From the NCBI GenBank assembly GCA_022703295.1, contig JAKLDX010000055.1, forward strand, positions 1-7,076: a stretch of DNA of 7,076 nucleotides, written 5' to 3'. The notes under the pieces were generated by a model, which ran no database searches, had not been told where the DNA came from, and was given only the letters and a program-made list of their open reading frames with translations. The position numbers were made by a program, and so were the translations under genes. This DNA is from Candidatus Omnitrophota bacterium. GTDB lineage: Bacteria > Omnitrophota > Gorgyraeia > 2-01-FULL-45-10. Below are positions 1-6,833 of this stretch, piece after piece; the first letter of the stretch is position 1; each line of letters begins with the position of its first letter.

Positions 1-559
1 TCAAGTGCCTGAATTCCCTGATCGATTCCAGCACCTCCAGCCCCTGCGTCTGGGCTACGTTAACCGGCAGCACTATAGGATCGAGGAACACGTCGTTGGT
101 GTTTATACCGTACTCCATGGCCTTCGCGATTATCGTAGCCGCGAGCTCCAGCCTCTTATCCTTATTATTAGGCACTCCGGTCTTATCCATGGTCAGGCCT
201 ATGACCTGGGCATTATAAGCCTTCGCGAGGCCGAATATCTTCTCCATCTTCGCCTCATCCGCGCTTGTGGAATTTATGATAGCGCGTTTTTTCACAAGTT
301 TCAAGCCTTCCTCTATTACTTCGGGCTTTGTCGAGTCAAGCGCCAGCGATACATCGGTTACCTTTTGTATCGACTCCACAAGCCATTTCATATCGTCTTT
401 AGGGTTTTTCGAATACGGCCCGGTGTTTACATCGAGGACGCTCGCACCTGCCTTCACCTGGTCCTGGGCGAGATGCTGGATAATATCCGCTTCTTTATTG
501 AGGATCGCCTTGCTTACATCTTTGAACATGCCGTTGATCAGTTCGCCTATCACTATCAC
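1..559 (-). CDS. acsE: 5-methyltetrahydrofolate:corrinoid iron-sulfur protein methyltransferase, 3'-truncated by window edge
   Basis: This cytoplasmic enzyme (MeTr) transfers the methyl group of methyltetrahydrofolate to Co(I) of the AcsC/AcsD corrinoid protein, linking the methyl branch of the Wood-Ljungdahl pathway to acetyl-CoA synthesis. I translated the frame by hand: it begins MIVIGELINGMF and stays open for 186 codons to the window edge. It has the pterin-binding TIM-barrel pattern LDVNTGP (42-48), LDST (74-77), INSTSA (95-100) and FLDPIVLP (158-165). D75, N96 and D160 fall at the same numbers as the folate-binding residues I recall for Moorella MeTr. The family is about 262 residues, so roughly 75 are missing, including the later conserved Asn near 199. 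The GTG start at 557-559 is chosen because GGAGG lies 6 bases upstream; a second GTG two codons on (551-553) is less well placed. It is probably the last core gene of this operon segment. Confidence 0.96.
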   Translation of the reverse strand, partial: MIVIGELINGMFKDVSKAILNKEADIIQHLAQDQVKAGASVLDVNTGPYSKNPKDDMKWLVESIQKVTDVSLALDSTKPEVIEEGLKLVKKRAIINSTSADEAKMEKIFGLAKAYNAQVIGLTMDKTGVPNNKDKRLELAATIIAKAMEYGINTNDVFLDPIVLPVNVAQTQGLEVLESIREFRHL

Positions 560-565
560 TGTCTG

Positions 566-570
566 CCTCC
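566..570 (-). promoter_or_regulatory. Ribosome binding site of acsE
   Basis: The minus strand reads GGAGG here, a full Shine-Dalgarno core, followed by a 6-base spacer (GCAGACA ends at the start region) and the GTG codon at 557-559. It decides between the two closely spaced GTG codons in favour of the upstream one. It lies directly downstream of the heptad repeats of the acsD-acsE spacer. Confidence 0.8.
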
Positions 571-572
571 GT

Positions 573-636
573 TTTAGCTTTCAGCTTTACGCCGTCAGCT
601 ATCAGCTAAAATTTTTTGAGCTGAAAGCTTACGGCC
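573..636 (-). repeat. Heptad repeat and overlapping inverted repeats in the acsD-acsE spacer
   Basis: On the minus strand, 607 down to 573 splits into five 7-base units: AGCTGAT, AGCTGAC, GGCGTAA, AGCTGAA, AGCTAAA. Just upstream, 636 down to 616 gives GGCCGTA, AGCTTTC, AGCTCAA in a similar style. Because AGCT is self-complementary, the units also form inverted repeats: an 11-base perfect pair (576-586 with 619-629, AGCTTTCAGCT and its complement) and an 8-base pair (572-579 with 604-611, TTTTAGCT and AGCTAAAA). These pairings share bases, so they are mutually exclusive. The block fills most of the 85-base gap and ends only a few bases before the acsE ribosome binding site. It may be a dispersed intergenic repeat, or it may tune acsE expression or mRNA stability; the sequence alone does not say which. 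No clear T-run terminator follows it. Confidence 0.8.
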
Positions 637-644
637 AAAAATCG

Positions 645-1565
645 CTATTTATTCATTGCCATATCGATATATTTCATTACAGACTTCGCGGCGGAGGGGT
701 GCCTCATCACCAATATATCCGCTCCGGCCTGCAACATCGCTACAGATGTCGCTATCTCCCAATTCACACCCTGCGCCTCGCCGAATTCCTTCGCCTCTTT
801 GGTCTTCCATACTTCCTGCCCGACAAAAAGTATAAACGGCATGGACAGCATCTTATCGCCGATAAACGCCGCGAGACGAGCGCGCTCCATGATCGAATAT
901 ACGTATTCCATGCCATATCCCAGCGATGTTGTTGTCGGATGCATTACTATCCTCTTAGGGTCCAGCCCCATATCGCTTATCAGAATATTTAATTGCTTGG
1001 CTATGTTGATATCTATGGGCGATTCCCCTATTATGGAATGCCCGTCCGCCAGAGCGGTTGCCGTAAGAGTCTTATAATTATTCTGCGTAGCTATCCCGAA
1101 AAGGCAATTCTCGCCCTTGAGCGCCTGGCTGGCCTTAGGCAATACCTCATTATCTTTTTCATCATCGCCGCTGCCTATGACTATCAAAGGCACACCGGCC
1201 TCTTTTGAAATCGACTTAAGCGTAGCTACGGCTTCTTCGGCTGGCCTGTTGCCGTAATCTGGATGAACGCTCTGAAGCCTGACGCATAATATCTTAGCGC
1301 CGAACTCCGACACGCATGCCTTTGCCCATGCGACAGGGGTTTTTATGGAATCACCGAAAGATTTTTTGACGCTTTCCGGCCAATCAGAAGGTTCGCAGTC
1401 CAATACCTCAAGCGCTACTACCGGCGCATTCGGCATACCGCCTTCGGCGAAGAGGAACGGCATGGTTGTCTCACCGCCTACCTTAACCGTCTTTGAGCCC
1501 GAAGGGCCTATCTCTACGGTATTTATCGCATCATTGTATTTTTCTTTAACCAGGTCTATCGCCAT
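645..1565 (-). CDS. acsD: Corrinoid iron-sulfur protein small subunit (CFeSP beta)
   Basis: This is the small subunit of the heterodimeric corrinoid iron-sulfur protein, which carries the methyl group from AcsE to acetyl-CoA synthase. At 306 residues it is the normal length for AcsD. The fold is a TIM barrel without iron-sulfur cysteine motifs. Family-like stretches include VALEVLDCEP (50-59), the segment GIATQNNYKTLTA (157-169), RIVMHPTTTSLGYGMEY (205-221), and a C-terminal part ending ILVMRHPSA (284-292). In known structures this subunit packs face to face with the AcsC barrel and helps enclose the corrinoid. The ATG start lies 9 bases after the stop of the CooC/AcsF gene. The nearest Shine-Dalgarno match, AAAGGA, sits in the end of that gene about 12 bases from the ATG, rather far, so translational coupling to the upstream gene is likely (inference). 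Confidence 0.97.
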   Translation of the reverse strand: MAIDLVKEKYNDAINTVEIGPSGSKTVKVGGETTMPFLFAEGGMPNAPVVALEVLDCEPSDWPESVKKSFGDSIKTPVAWAKACVSEFGAKILCVRLQSVHPDYGNRPAEEAVATLKSISKEAGVPLIVIGSGDDEKDNEVLPKASQALKGENCLFGIATQNNYKTLTATALADGHSIIGESPIDINIAKQLNILISDMGLDPKRIVMHPTTTSLGYGMEYVYSIMERARLAAFIGDKMLSMPFILFVGQEVWKTKEAKEFGEAQGVNWEIATSVAMLQAGADILVMRHPSAAKSVMKYIDMAMNK

Positions 1566-1574
1566 AATATCAAA

Positions 1575-2327
1575 CTATCCTTTCATTAATATTTCGCAGA
1601 TCTTTTCCATCCTGTTATTTATTTCCTTATCCTCAAATTCAAATATCGGGCGATTCTCGATGCTCCACATCGCCAGTTTTTCATTATTGGGTACATCTCC
1701 TATAAGCTTAAGGCCTGTGGCCTTTATCTCCTCGCCCAGCGGATATATAGGACCTGTGCTCTTATTTATCAGAAGATAAGCGCATCCTATCTTTATGCCT
1801 AGCTCTTTCGCAAGTTCATATATCTTTTTTGTCGAGCGGATACCGGGAACAGAAAAATCGCTTACCAGAAGAAGTTTGTTCACGGTGCCGACGGTCCTGC
1901 GCGATATGTGCTCCATCCCCGCCGCGTTGTCGATAACGATAAAGTCATAATTTTTTGTAAGCGATCCGATCACTCCCCGCAGCAGGTTATTTACGTAGCA
2001 ATAACATCCGGGCCCTTCGGGCCTTCCCATTACCAGAAGATCGAAGCCTTTCGCCTCAGTAAGCGCCTCCTGCACCCTCATTTCTATGAAACGCTCTTTC
2101 GTCATGCCTGCCGGTATCTTGTTCATATTCTTCGATATGTCATCGCAAATACCTACAATGGTCTGCGGATCCCGGATCCCGAGGGCATCTGCAAGGCATG
2201 AGTTAGGATCGGCGTCTATCGCAAGGATAGCCCCTTTATGTTCGGTCACAAGGTGCGCCATAATAAGCGAGGATATGGTCGTTTTGCCGGTTCCGCCTTT
2301 ACCGTTCACCGCGATAATCGTACTGAT
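1575..2327 (-). CDS. acsF: CooC/AcsF-type nickel-insertion ATPase for CODH/ACS maturation, apparent ATC start
   Basis: This is a MinD/Mrp-type P-loop ATPase of the CooC family. CooC and AcsF help insert nickel into the CODH C-cluster and the ACS A-cluster. Numbered from the proposed start (250 residues), it has the deviant Walker A motif GKGGTGKTT (9-17, signature lysine K10), an IDADPN switch segment (37-42), a CYC motif at 108-110 matching the conserved CxC that binds metal at the CooC dimer interface, and a Walker B/switch II segment VIDNAAG (131-137). The start is unusual. The frame is closed upstream by TGA at 2340-2342, and between there and the P-loop the only standard start is a GTG at 2307-2309, which would remove the first beta strand (STIIAV) and has no ribosome binding site. 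ATC at 2325-2327 sits 5 bases after AAGGGAGG and gives a normal N-terminus. The gene overlaps the end of acsV by 22 bases. Family assignment is firm; the choice between AcsF and CooC rests on position in the cluster. Confidence 0.93.
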   Translation of the reverse strand: MSTIIAVNGKGGTGKTTISSLIMAHLVTEHKGAILAIDADPNSCLADALGIRDPQTIVGICDDISKNMNKIPAGMTKERFIEMRVQEALTEAKGFDLLVMGRPEGPGCYCYVNNLLRGVIGSLTKNYDFIVIDNAAGMEHISRRTVGTVNKLLLVSDFSVPGIRSTKKIYELAKELGIKIGCAYLLINKSTGPIYPLGEEIKATGLKLIGDVPNNEKLAMWSIENRPIFEFEDKEINNRMEKICEILMKG

Positions 2328-4204
2328 GGGAACCTCCCTTCATCCGTATGAGGAAAAAATAATGCCGCTACATATTCATCCATATAACCGGGTTCTGAGC
2401 TTAAGTCCACGTATGTGATATTTTTATAAATTTCACTGGCCTTATCCGCGGCTTCGCGCGAAAGAAGCGCCATCCTGGCGCCGGCAAGCGATGAATTTCC
2501 GACGAACTCATAAATATCCCTCTTTATATCCGGGAGCAGGCCGATGAACACCGCGTTATCGATGTTCAGGTAATTCCCGAAACCGCCGGCTATGTATATC
2601 TTCTTAAGGTCAGAAATGTCCTTTTCGACCTTTTTAAGGAGCGCCGTCATTGCGCTGTAGATCGCGGCCTTGGCCCTCTTCAGATTTTCTATATCGTCAT
2701 CATTGATTACGATGTCCCTGTTTATATCCGTCTCGCTCCTGAAGGCCACAACAAATTCGTAATTCGCTTCCGCTTTCCGGATCCTTTCAGATTTAAGCTC
2801 GCGGTTTATCCTGCCGTCTTTCCCTATTATATTACGTTTCAATAATTGACACAGAAGGTCTATGTAGCCGGAACCGCATATCCCTTTTGGTTTTGACCCG
2901 CCGATCGTATCCGCGTCAACTCCCAGCTTTTCATCTATCCTGACCTTATCTATCGCGCCTTTAACTGCCTTCATACCGTGCGCAAGGCCGCTTCCCTCAA
3001 AAGCCGGGCCTGCGCTTGCAGCAGCCCCTATCATCCAGTCCTTCGAGCCAATCACTATTTCGCCGTTAGTGCCGATATCGGCCAGGAGCGACATCTCGTC
3101 ATTCTCCGCTATGCCGCAGGCAAGCACACCGGCTACTATATCGCCGCCCACATAGCTGGCGACGCCGGGCAGAAACGAAACTATGCCTTTCGGGTTAGTC
3201 TCAAGCCCGAGCTCCGCGGAATGCGCGGTCGGGAATACGTTTGTGGTCGGGACATAAGGTACCTTCCTTATATTAGACGGATCTATCTTCAATAAAAGAT
3301 GCATCATGGTAGTGTTGCCTGCGCACGTGACGGCATATACATCGCTAAGCGCCACATCGCACGATGAGGCGAGGTCTTCTATTATCCCGTCCACGTTATC
3401 CAGAACGGCTTCGTTCAGTTTTTCAAGGCCATCCGGCTCGGACGCGAATATTATCCTTGATATAACATCGCTTCCGTAAGCAGCCTGTTTGTTGAAGGCT
3501 ATCCTCGTCCCGAGTATATTTTTTGTGTTCAGGTCTATAAGCTGCCCGGCTACCGTCGTAGTCCCTATATCAAAAGCGAAGCCGAAATTTTTATTTGTTC
3601 TGTCCCCGGCCTCGACTGCCAGTATCTCCACGCGGTCGTCTTTGCGCCCCATTATCACCGTTATCTTGAAATCCCCTTCCCGCAGGATCTCGCTCAAATG
3701 CTTCACGCTGGTCAGTTTAGTCGACACAAGGACATCGTCTATTTTAAGATGGAGCTGGCGGCATACCCTGTCCAGATCGCTTATGTTATCTTCGGCTGTC
3801 GGCTTCGCCAGCTCAAGATATACTTTCCTGACCAGGGGCGAGACCGGATATTTTCCTTCTTCTTTTAATATAACACCTTTCGTAAATTCTTCGGCGCCGC
3901 TGTCTATCTTGCCGAAAGCTCCGAGCGATTCTTTCGGCACCTCTATTTCCGCATCGCCTTCGACTATCGCCTGGCAGGCGAGCACAACGCCGCTTTTTTT
4001 CTCTGCCTCACGTATTATCCGCGAGGCATCCGATTTTATCTTTCCGTTTTTCACTATGACGCGGCACTTACCGCACAAACCCTCGCCGCCGCAGGATGTA
4101 TTAAGGGCGATCCCGCATTTTATAGCGGCGCTCATAAGGTCGGTCCCCCTGGGAACGCTGACCGTCTTATCCTGAGGCATAAATCTTATTGTAAATTCCT
4201 TCAT
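2306..4204 (-). CDS. acsV: Corrinoid protein reductive activator (RACo/AcsV): 2Fe-2S ferredoxin plus ASKHA ATPase
   Basis: This protein reactivates the corrinoid iron-sulfur protein by reducing accidentally formed Co(II) to Co(I), with ATP hydrolysis driving the uphill electron transfer. It is 632 residues, close to the family norm. Residues 1 to about 90 are a plant-type [2Fe-2S] ferredoxin domain with C38, C44, C47 (in CGGEGLCGKC) and C77. A linker and middle domain span about 95-205. The C-terminal ASKHA (actin/Hsp70-like) ATPase contains FDIGTTTVAG (211-220), CAGNTTMMHLL (294-304), ADIGTNGE (375-382), GICGSGYIDL (441-450) and IAGGFGN (538-544). It begins 21 bases after the acsC stop, with AAGGG and AGGG just ahead of the ATG. 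The tail FFPHTDEGRFPSVRLSR overlaps the CooC/AcsF start region. If base 2325 were C on the plus strand, acsV would instead end at Pro626 in an ATGA overlap. Confidence 0.95.
   Translation of the reverse strand: MKEFTIRFMPQDKTVSVPRGTDLMSAAIKCGIALNTSCGGEGLCGKCRVIVKNGKIKSDASRIIREAEKKSGVVLACQAIVEGDAEIEVPKESLGAFGKIDSGAEEFTKGVILKEEGKYPVSPLVRKVYLELAKPTAEDNISDLDRVCRQLHLKIDDVLVSTKLTSVKHLSEILREGDFKITVIMGRKDDRVEILAVEAGDRTNKNFGFAFDIGTTTVAGQLIDLNTKNILGTRIAFNKQAAYGSDVISRIIFASEPDGLEKLNEAVLDNVDGIIEDLASSCDVALSDVYAVTCAGNTTMMHLLLKIDPSNIRKVPYVPTTNVFPTAHSAELGLETNPKGIVSFLPGVASYVGGDIVAGVLACGIAENDEMSLLADIGTNGEIVIGSKDWMIGAAASAGPAFEGSGLAHGMKAVKGAIDKVRIDEKLGVDADTIGGSKPKGICGSGYIDLLCQLLKRNIIGKDGRINRELKSERIRKAEANYEFVVAFRSETDINRDIVINDDDIENLKRAKAAIYSAMTALLKKVEKDISDLKKIYIAGGFGNYLNIDNAVFIGLLPDIKRDIYEFVGNSSLAGARMALLSREAADKASEIYKNITYVDLSSEPGYMDEYVAALFFPHTDEGRFPSVRLSR
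2333..2340 (-). promoter_or_regulatory. Strong ribosome binding site of the CooC/AcsF gene, inside acsV
   Basis: The minus strand reads AAGGGAGG, one of the best Shine-Dalgarno matches in the window, then a 5-base spacer TTCCC, then ATC at 2325-2327. It lies within the last codons of acsV (the Glu-Gly-Arg-Phe stretch). It supports initiation at or very close to 2327 rather than at the GTG 18 bases further on. Confidence 0.75.
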
Positions 4205-4225
4205 CCCTGCCCTTGCCCCCTGGCC

Positions 4226-5560
4226 CTACTTATATCCCCTCAAATAATTCGTTATGCCGGATGCCTCTCTCGGGCCCACATTGACTTTCCATCCGGATAT
4301 CTCCTCGAGTTTCCCGCTAAGCACCGAGACATATCCCGGGATAACTACCTTGCGATGGCCGACCATGTCCATGATCCCTATATTGTTCAGCGTATCGGAT
4401 ATCTTCTCCGCGGTAAACTTCTCCGCTGCCCACGCGGTAAGGACCGACATCCCGTCCGCGTCACAGCATATTATATATGAAGGGATCTTGCTCGACTCAA
4501 CCTCGCCAGCAACCGTAAAATACGTTATGGAAAAATTTGTGGTTACCAGCACCGGGGACTGGTTTGTCACTTTCCCTATCTCATATATTTTCGGCTCAAC
4601 CTGCACCGGTTTCTGCGGGTCATTATATATATCCTGCCGGGTGACCAGAAGCGGAAACACATATTCCTTTTTGGTATTCCTGATTATTACAATACCGGCA
4701 TACTTGGTCGCATACGAAATTGCCTCTGCCAGCTCAATATCGGGCTCTACGGAATCCGTAAAACTGATCGTGGGGTAGCCGAGCGGCCTGAAATTTTTCT
4801 TCAGGGCCGTTCGTCTCATTAACGCGTAATCCTGGATCTTGCCGCTTAGATTTTTGGCTTTTATATTTATGACTATCTCCTCAACGCCGCCCTGTTTGGC
4901 CTTTGCTGTAGCGGAGGCCGCTTCTTCGATATTTGAGCAGGTTACCGCAAGCGGCAGGCTGCCTGTCTTTGCCAATTTTATGAACTCGTCGAGATTGCCC
5001 GAATCGCCGCATATGACGAGCGGCTTCCTGGCCCTGCACAAGCTCACAGCGCCGGCCATCGCGGCGCTATCGTCACCGTATAATGCGATGTTCGATTTTG
5101 TACCGTCCATGACCCGCTTCACCGATCCGGCAAATCTATCTTTATCTTTGGATGTATTCTTTACGCATATCAGGTCGGGACTTATCACCTGCCCCACTCT
5201 CTCGAATTTCAGAGAGTTGATATCGGCTATTCTTTTGTCTATTTCGGATTCGCTTAAAATATCTTCAACGAGAAAACCGATACCGCAGGGATGAAAGAAC
5301 TTCTGCTCATGACGATACATGACCGTCTCATTGCCGATCTCGAGCTTATTATCACCGGAGCCTATCGTAATAAGTTTTATCGGCGGCTGGCTTGCGCTCT
5401 CCAGCGCCTCCTTGGCCTGCGCGGTAACATGCGGGCACTTATCCAGTGATGTTCTTTTCTGGGCAAGCGCCATGGCAAAGGCCAGGCACGTAGAAAAACC
5501 GCAATCCTTGCAATTTGTCTTCGGCAACAACTTATAGATATCGAGTCCTGATAAGGCCAT
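4226..5560 (-). CDS. acsC: Corrinoid iron-sulfur protein large subunit (CFeSP gamma)
   Basis: This is the large subunit of the corrinoid iron-sulfur protein. It holds the cobamide that accepts the methyl group from AcsE and donates it to acetyl-CoA synthase, and a low-potential [4Fe-4S] cluster used for reductive activation. The 444-residue length matches the family. The N-terminal cluster domain shows C17, C20, C25 and C42 (CKDCGFSTC, then KCPHV). A TIM-barrel domain follows (about 65-320), with stretches such as NIALYGDDSAAMAGAV (157-172). The C-terminal corrinoid-binding domain (about 325-444) includes TNFSITYFTVAGEVE (341-355), DADGMSVLTAWAA (367-379) and GIMDMVGHRKVVIPGYVSVL (395-414). 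The ATG is preceded by AGGAGA, and the gene starts 11 bases after the secreted-protein gene ends, so the two are probably on one transcript. Confidence 0.97.
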   Translation of the reverse strand: MALSGLDIYKLLPKTNCKDCGFSTCLAFAMALAQKRTSLDKCPHVTAQAKEALESASQPPIKLITIGSGDNKLEIGNETVMYRHEQKFFHPCGIGFLVEDILSESEIDKRIADINSLKFERVGQVISPDLICVKNTSKDKDRFAGSVKRVMDGTKSNIALYGDDSAAMAGAVSLCRARKPLVICGDSGNLDEFIKLAKTGSLPLAVTCSNIEEAASATAKAKQGGVEEIVINIKAKNLSGKIQDYALMRRTALKKNFRPLGYPTISFTDSVEPDIELAEAISYATKYAGIVIIRNTKKEYVFPLLVTRQDIYNDPQKPVQVEPKIYEIGKVTNQSPVLVTTNFSITYFTVAGEVESSKIPSYIICCDADGMSVLTAWAAEKFTAEKISDTLNNIGIMDMVGHRKVVIPGYVSVLSGKLEEISGWKVNVGPREASGITNYLRGYK

Positions 5561-5571
5561 TTCTCTCCTTT

Positions 5572-6315
5572 TTATTGGGGGTTATTTTTCATGTCTTCGA
5601 CTTCTTTGAATTTCTCGGACTGCCGCAGCACATAGCCCAGTTTTTCTTTTAACGCGTTATCGGTAGTAGCCTCTATCTCATTATTTATTATTTCGTACAC
5701 CTTTTTATGCTGTTTGGCATTGGAGGCAAGCGACCATTCCGCCGCGTCCTGCAATAACGCAAGCGCCATTTCCGGCGAAGTCACGTTTTTCTCCTTCCAG
5801 AAGCCCGAGGATAGGTCTATTTCCTGCGGCACATAGGTGAGCGTCTGGATTATTTTTTTTATTGGCTCCTCTTTGCCGGTGGCCAGGAATTCTGCCCATA
5901 AAAAATCCAGGTCCTTCGCGTCGTTGGGATACGGCGACTTGAAGTTTTCCGCATCCTGGATGATCTTACCGATAAATTTGTTCTGAGCGCCGCTCGTCCT
6001 GCGAAGTATCGTCTTTAACTCTTCTGTCTTTTCCTTGTCCGACTGCAGGATAGCGGCAAAATAATGCATAGTGGAACCGTCCTGAAGCGCGTGATTAAGT
6101 ATAGCCTCTTCGTTCAGTATAGTTTTGATCGCGGGAATAATGCCGCTGGGATCCGGATTCTTGTAATAGTCGGTCATCCACCGCGATGCCTCTTCAAAAC
6201 TTTTAAACCTGTCCTGGCCGGTCAGGTCTGCCCCTGACTCCGGATATGCCGCCGCGGTGATCGTCAAAATAGCAACCGTTGCGGCCGTCAAAAAAGATAA
6301 AATTTTATTTTTCAT
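5572..6315 (-). CDS. Predicted secreted helical protein of unknown function
   Basis: I do not recognise a named family for this 247-residue protein. It has a Sec-type signal peptide: basic MKNK, a hydrophobic core (about 6-20, LSFLTAATVAILTIT), then AAA-Y suggesting cleavage near residue 23. There is no lipobox cysteine, so the mature form is likely periplasmic or released. The mature part looks almost wholly alpha-helical and charged, with no cysteines, catalytic motif or further membrane segment. The segment WMTDYYKNPDPSGIIPAIKTIL (46-67) looks like the beginning of a helical-repeat-like scaffold. Its ATG overlaps the end of the STAS gene by 11 bases, with AAGG 6 bases upstream, and acsC follows after 11 bases. 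It therefore looks co-translated and co-transcribed with both neighbours. A role in the pathway is not shown by the sequence. Confidence 0.85.
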   Translation of the reverse strand: MKNKILSFLTAATVAILTITAAAYPESGADLTGQDRFKSFEEASRWMTDYYKNPDPSGIIPAIKTILNEEAILNHALQDGSTMHYFAAILQSDKEKTEELKTILRRTSGAQNKFIGKIIQDAENFKSPYPNDAKDLDFLWAEFLATGKEEPIKKIIQTLTYVPQEIDLSSGFWKEKNVTSPEMALALLQDAAEWSLASNAKQHKKVYEIINNEIEATTDNALKEKLGYVLRQSEKFKEVEDMKNNPQ

Positions 6316-6706
6316 CCCTTACCTTTTTCTTCGCCAGGGCTTTTATGGCAGCCGCTTCTGTTTTATAGATGTTGACGGCCGATTCGAGCTTGGAGACCTT
6401 AAGATAATTGGCGAATTCTTTCGGCGCATTGATAATTCCGAATTTTGAACCGTGTTTTTCCCGGTCGCTTAATATGAGTACAAGCGCCGCTATCGCGGAA
6501 GTATCCACATGAGTGACTTCCCTGAAATCAGCGATGGCATTCATGCTGGCATACTTATCATGCATTTCCTGCATCTTTTTGGTCAGAATCGGCGTGCTGG
6601 ACGAGTCAAGCGGGCCCTTTAGCCTGAATATGACAAGCCCCCTCGTCTCTTTTATCTCTTTTATATACTGGTCCGCCTCATCTTTACCGATATTAAATAT
6701 ATCCAT
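6305..6706 (-). CDS. STAS-domain protein, anti-sigma-factor antagonist type
   Basis: This 133-residue single-domain protein resembles SpoIIAA/RsbV-type anti-sigma-factor antagonists. Such proteins bind or release an anti-sigma kinase depending on phosphorylation of one serine or threonine. The pattern fits: an early beta strand LVIFRLKGPLDSSS (24-37), then NAIADFREVTHVDTSAIAAL (56-75), where D68-T69-S70 occupies the phosphorylation-site position, then KFGIINAP (88-95). No partner kinase, phosphatase or sigma factor is visible in the window. The ATG at 6704-6706 has a modest AAGG 5-6 bases upstream. The frame stays open upstream with no ATG, GTG or TTG; an ATT at 6746-6748 lies 7 bases after an AGGAG and would add 14 residues, but the ATG is preferred. 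The gene sits between acsB and acsC, after the repeat element, and overlaps the secreted-protein gene. A regulatory link to the acs genes is inference. Confidence 0.88.
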   Translation of the reverse strand: MDIFNIGKDEADQYIKEIKETRGLVIFRLKGPLDSSSTPILTKKMQEMHDKYASMNAIADFREVTHVDTSAIAALVLILSDREKHGSKFGIINAPKEFANYLKVSKLESAVNIYKTEAAAIKALAKKKVRDEK

Positions 6707-6797
6707 TGCAGCCTTATTTTTTTGTTCTACTACTTCCTCTCCGCAAATTTTTTCGCTCCTGCCTAAATGTGATGTGGCGATGTGGTGAGTAGGACCT

Positions 6798-6828
6798 TAA
6801 AATTTCGAGGCAGCGTACGAGAATTTTA
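6798..6828. repeat. Inner imperfect hairpin 1 of the spacer element
   Basis: TAAAATT (6798-6804) pairs with AATTTTA (6822-6828), and TCG (6805-6807) pairs with CGA (6818-6820), with G6821 bulged. The loop is about 10 bases. It is weaker than the neighbouring palindrome and lies within the larger inverted-repeat element. Confidence 0.55.
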
Positions 6829-6833
6829 CGCCA

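Noticed and set aside
267..992. Long plus-strand open frame (241 codons) across the acsE start and acsD end
   Set aside because: It runs antisense to two clear enzymes and through the repeat spacer, has low-complexity shadow-like composition, no recognisable domain and no good ribosome binding site.
2307..2309. GTG as the start of the CooC/AcsF ATPase
   Set aside because: It removes the first beta strand before the P-loop and has no ribosome binding site, whereas AAGGGAGG is spaced correctly for ATC at 2325-2327.
3489..4175. Plus-strand open frame of 228 codons opposite acsV
   Set aside because: It is the mirror of a well-supported gene, rich in Ser, Pro and Phe as expected from the reverse complement of codons such as GAA, AAG and GGC.
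4254..4778. Plus-strand open frame of 174 codons opposite acsC
   Set aside because: Antisense shadow of the conserved corrinoid-binding domain; no independent coding evidence.
5705..5899. Short minus-strand frame inside the secreted-protein gene
   Set aside because: Wholly contained in another frame of a gene with a clear start, signal peptide and ribosome binding site; no domain.
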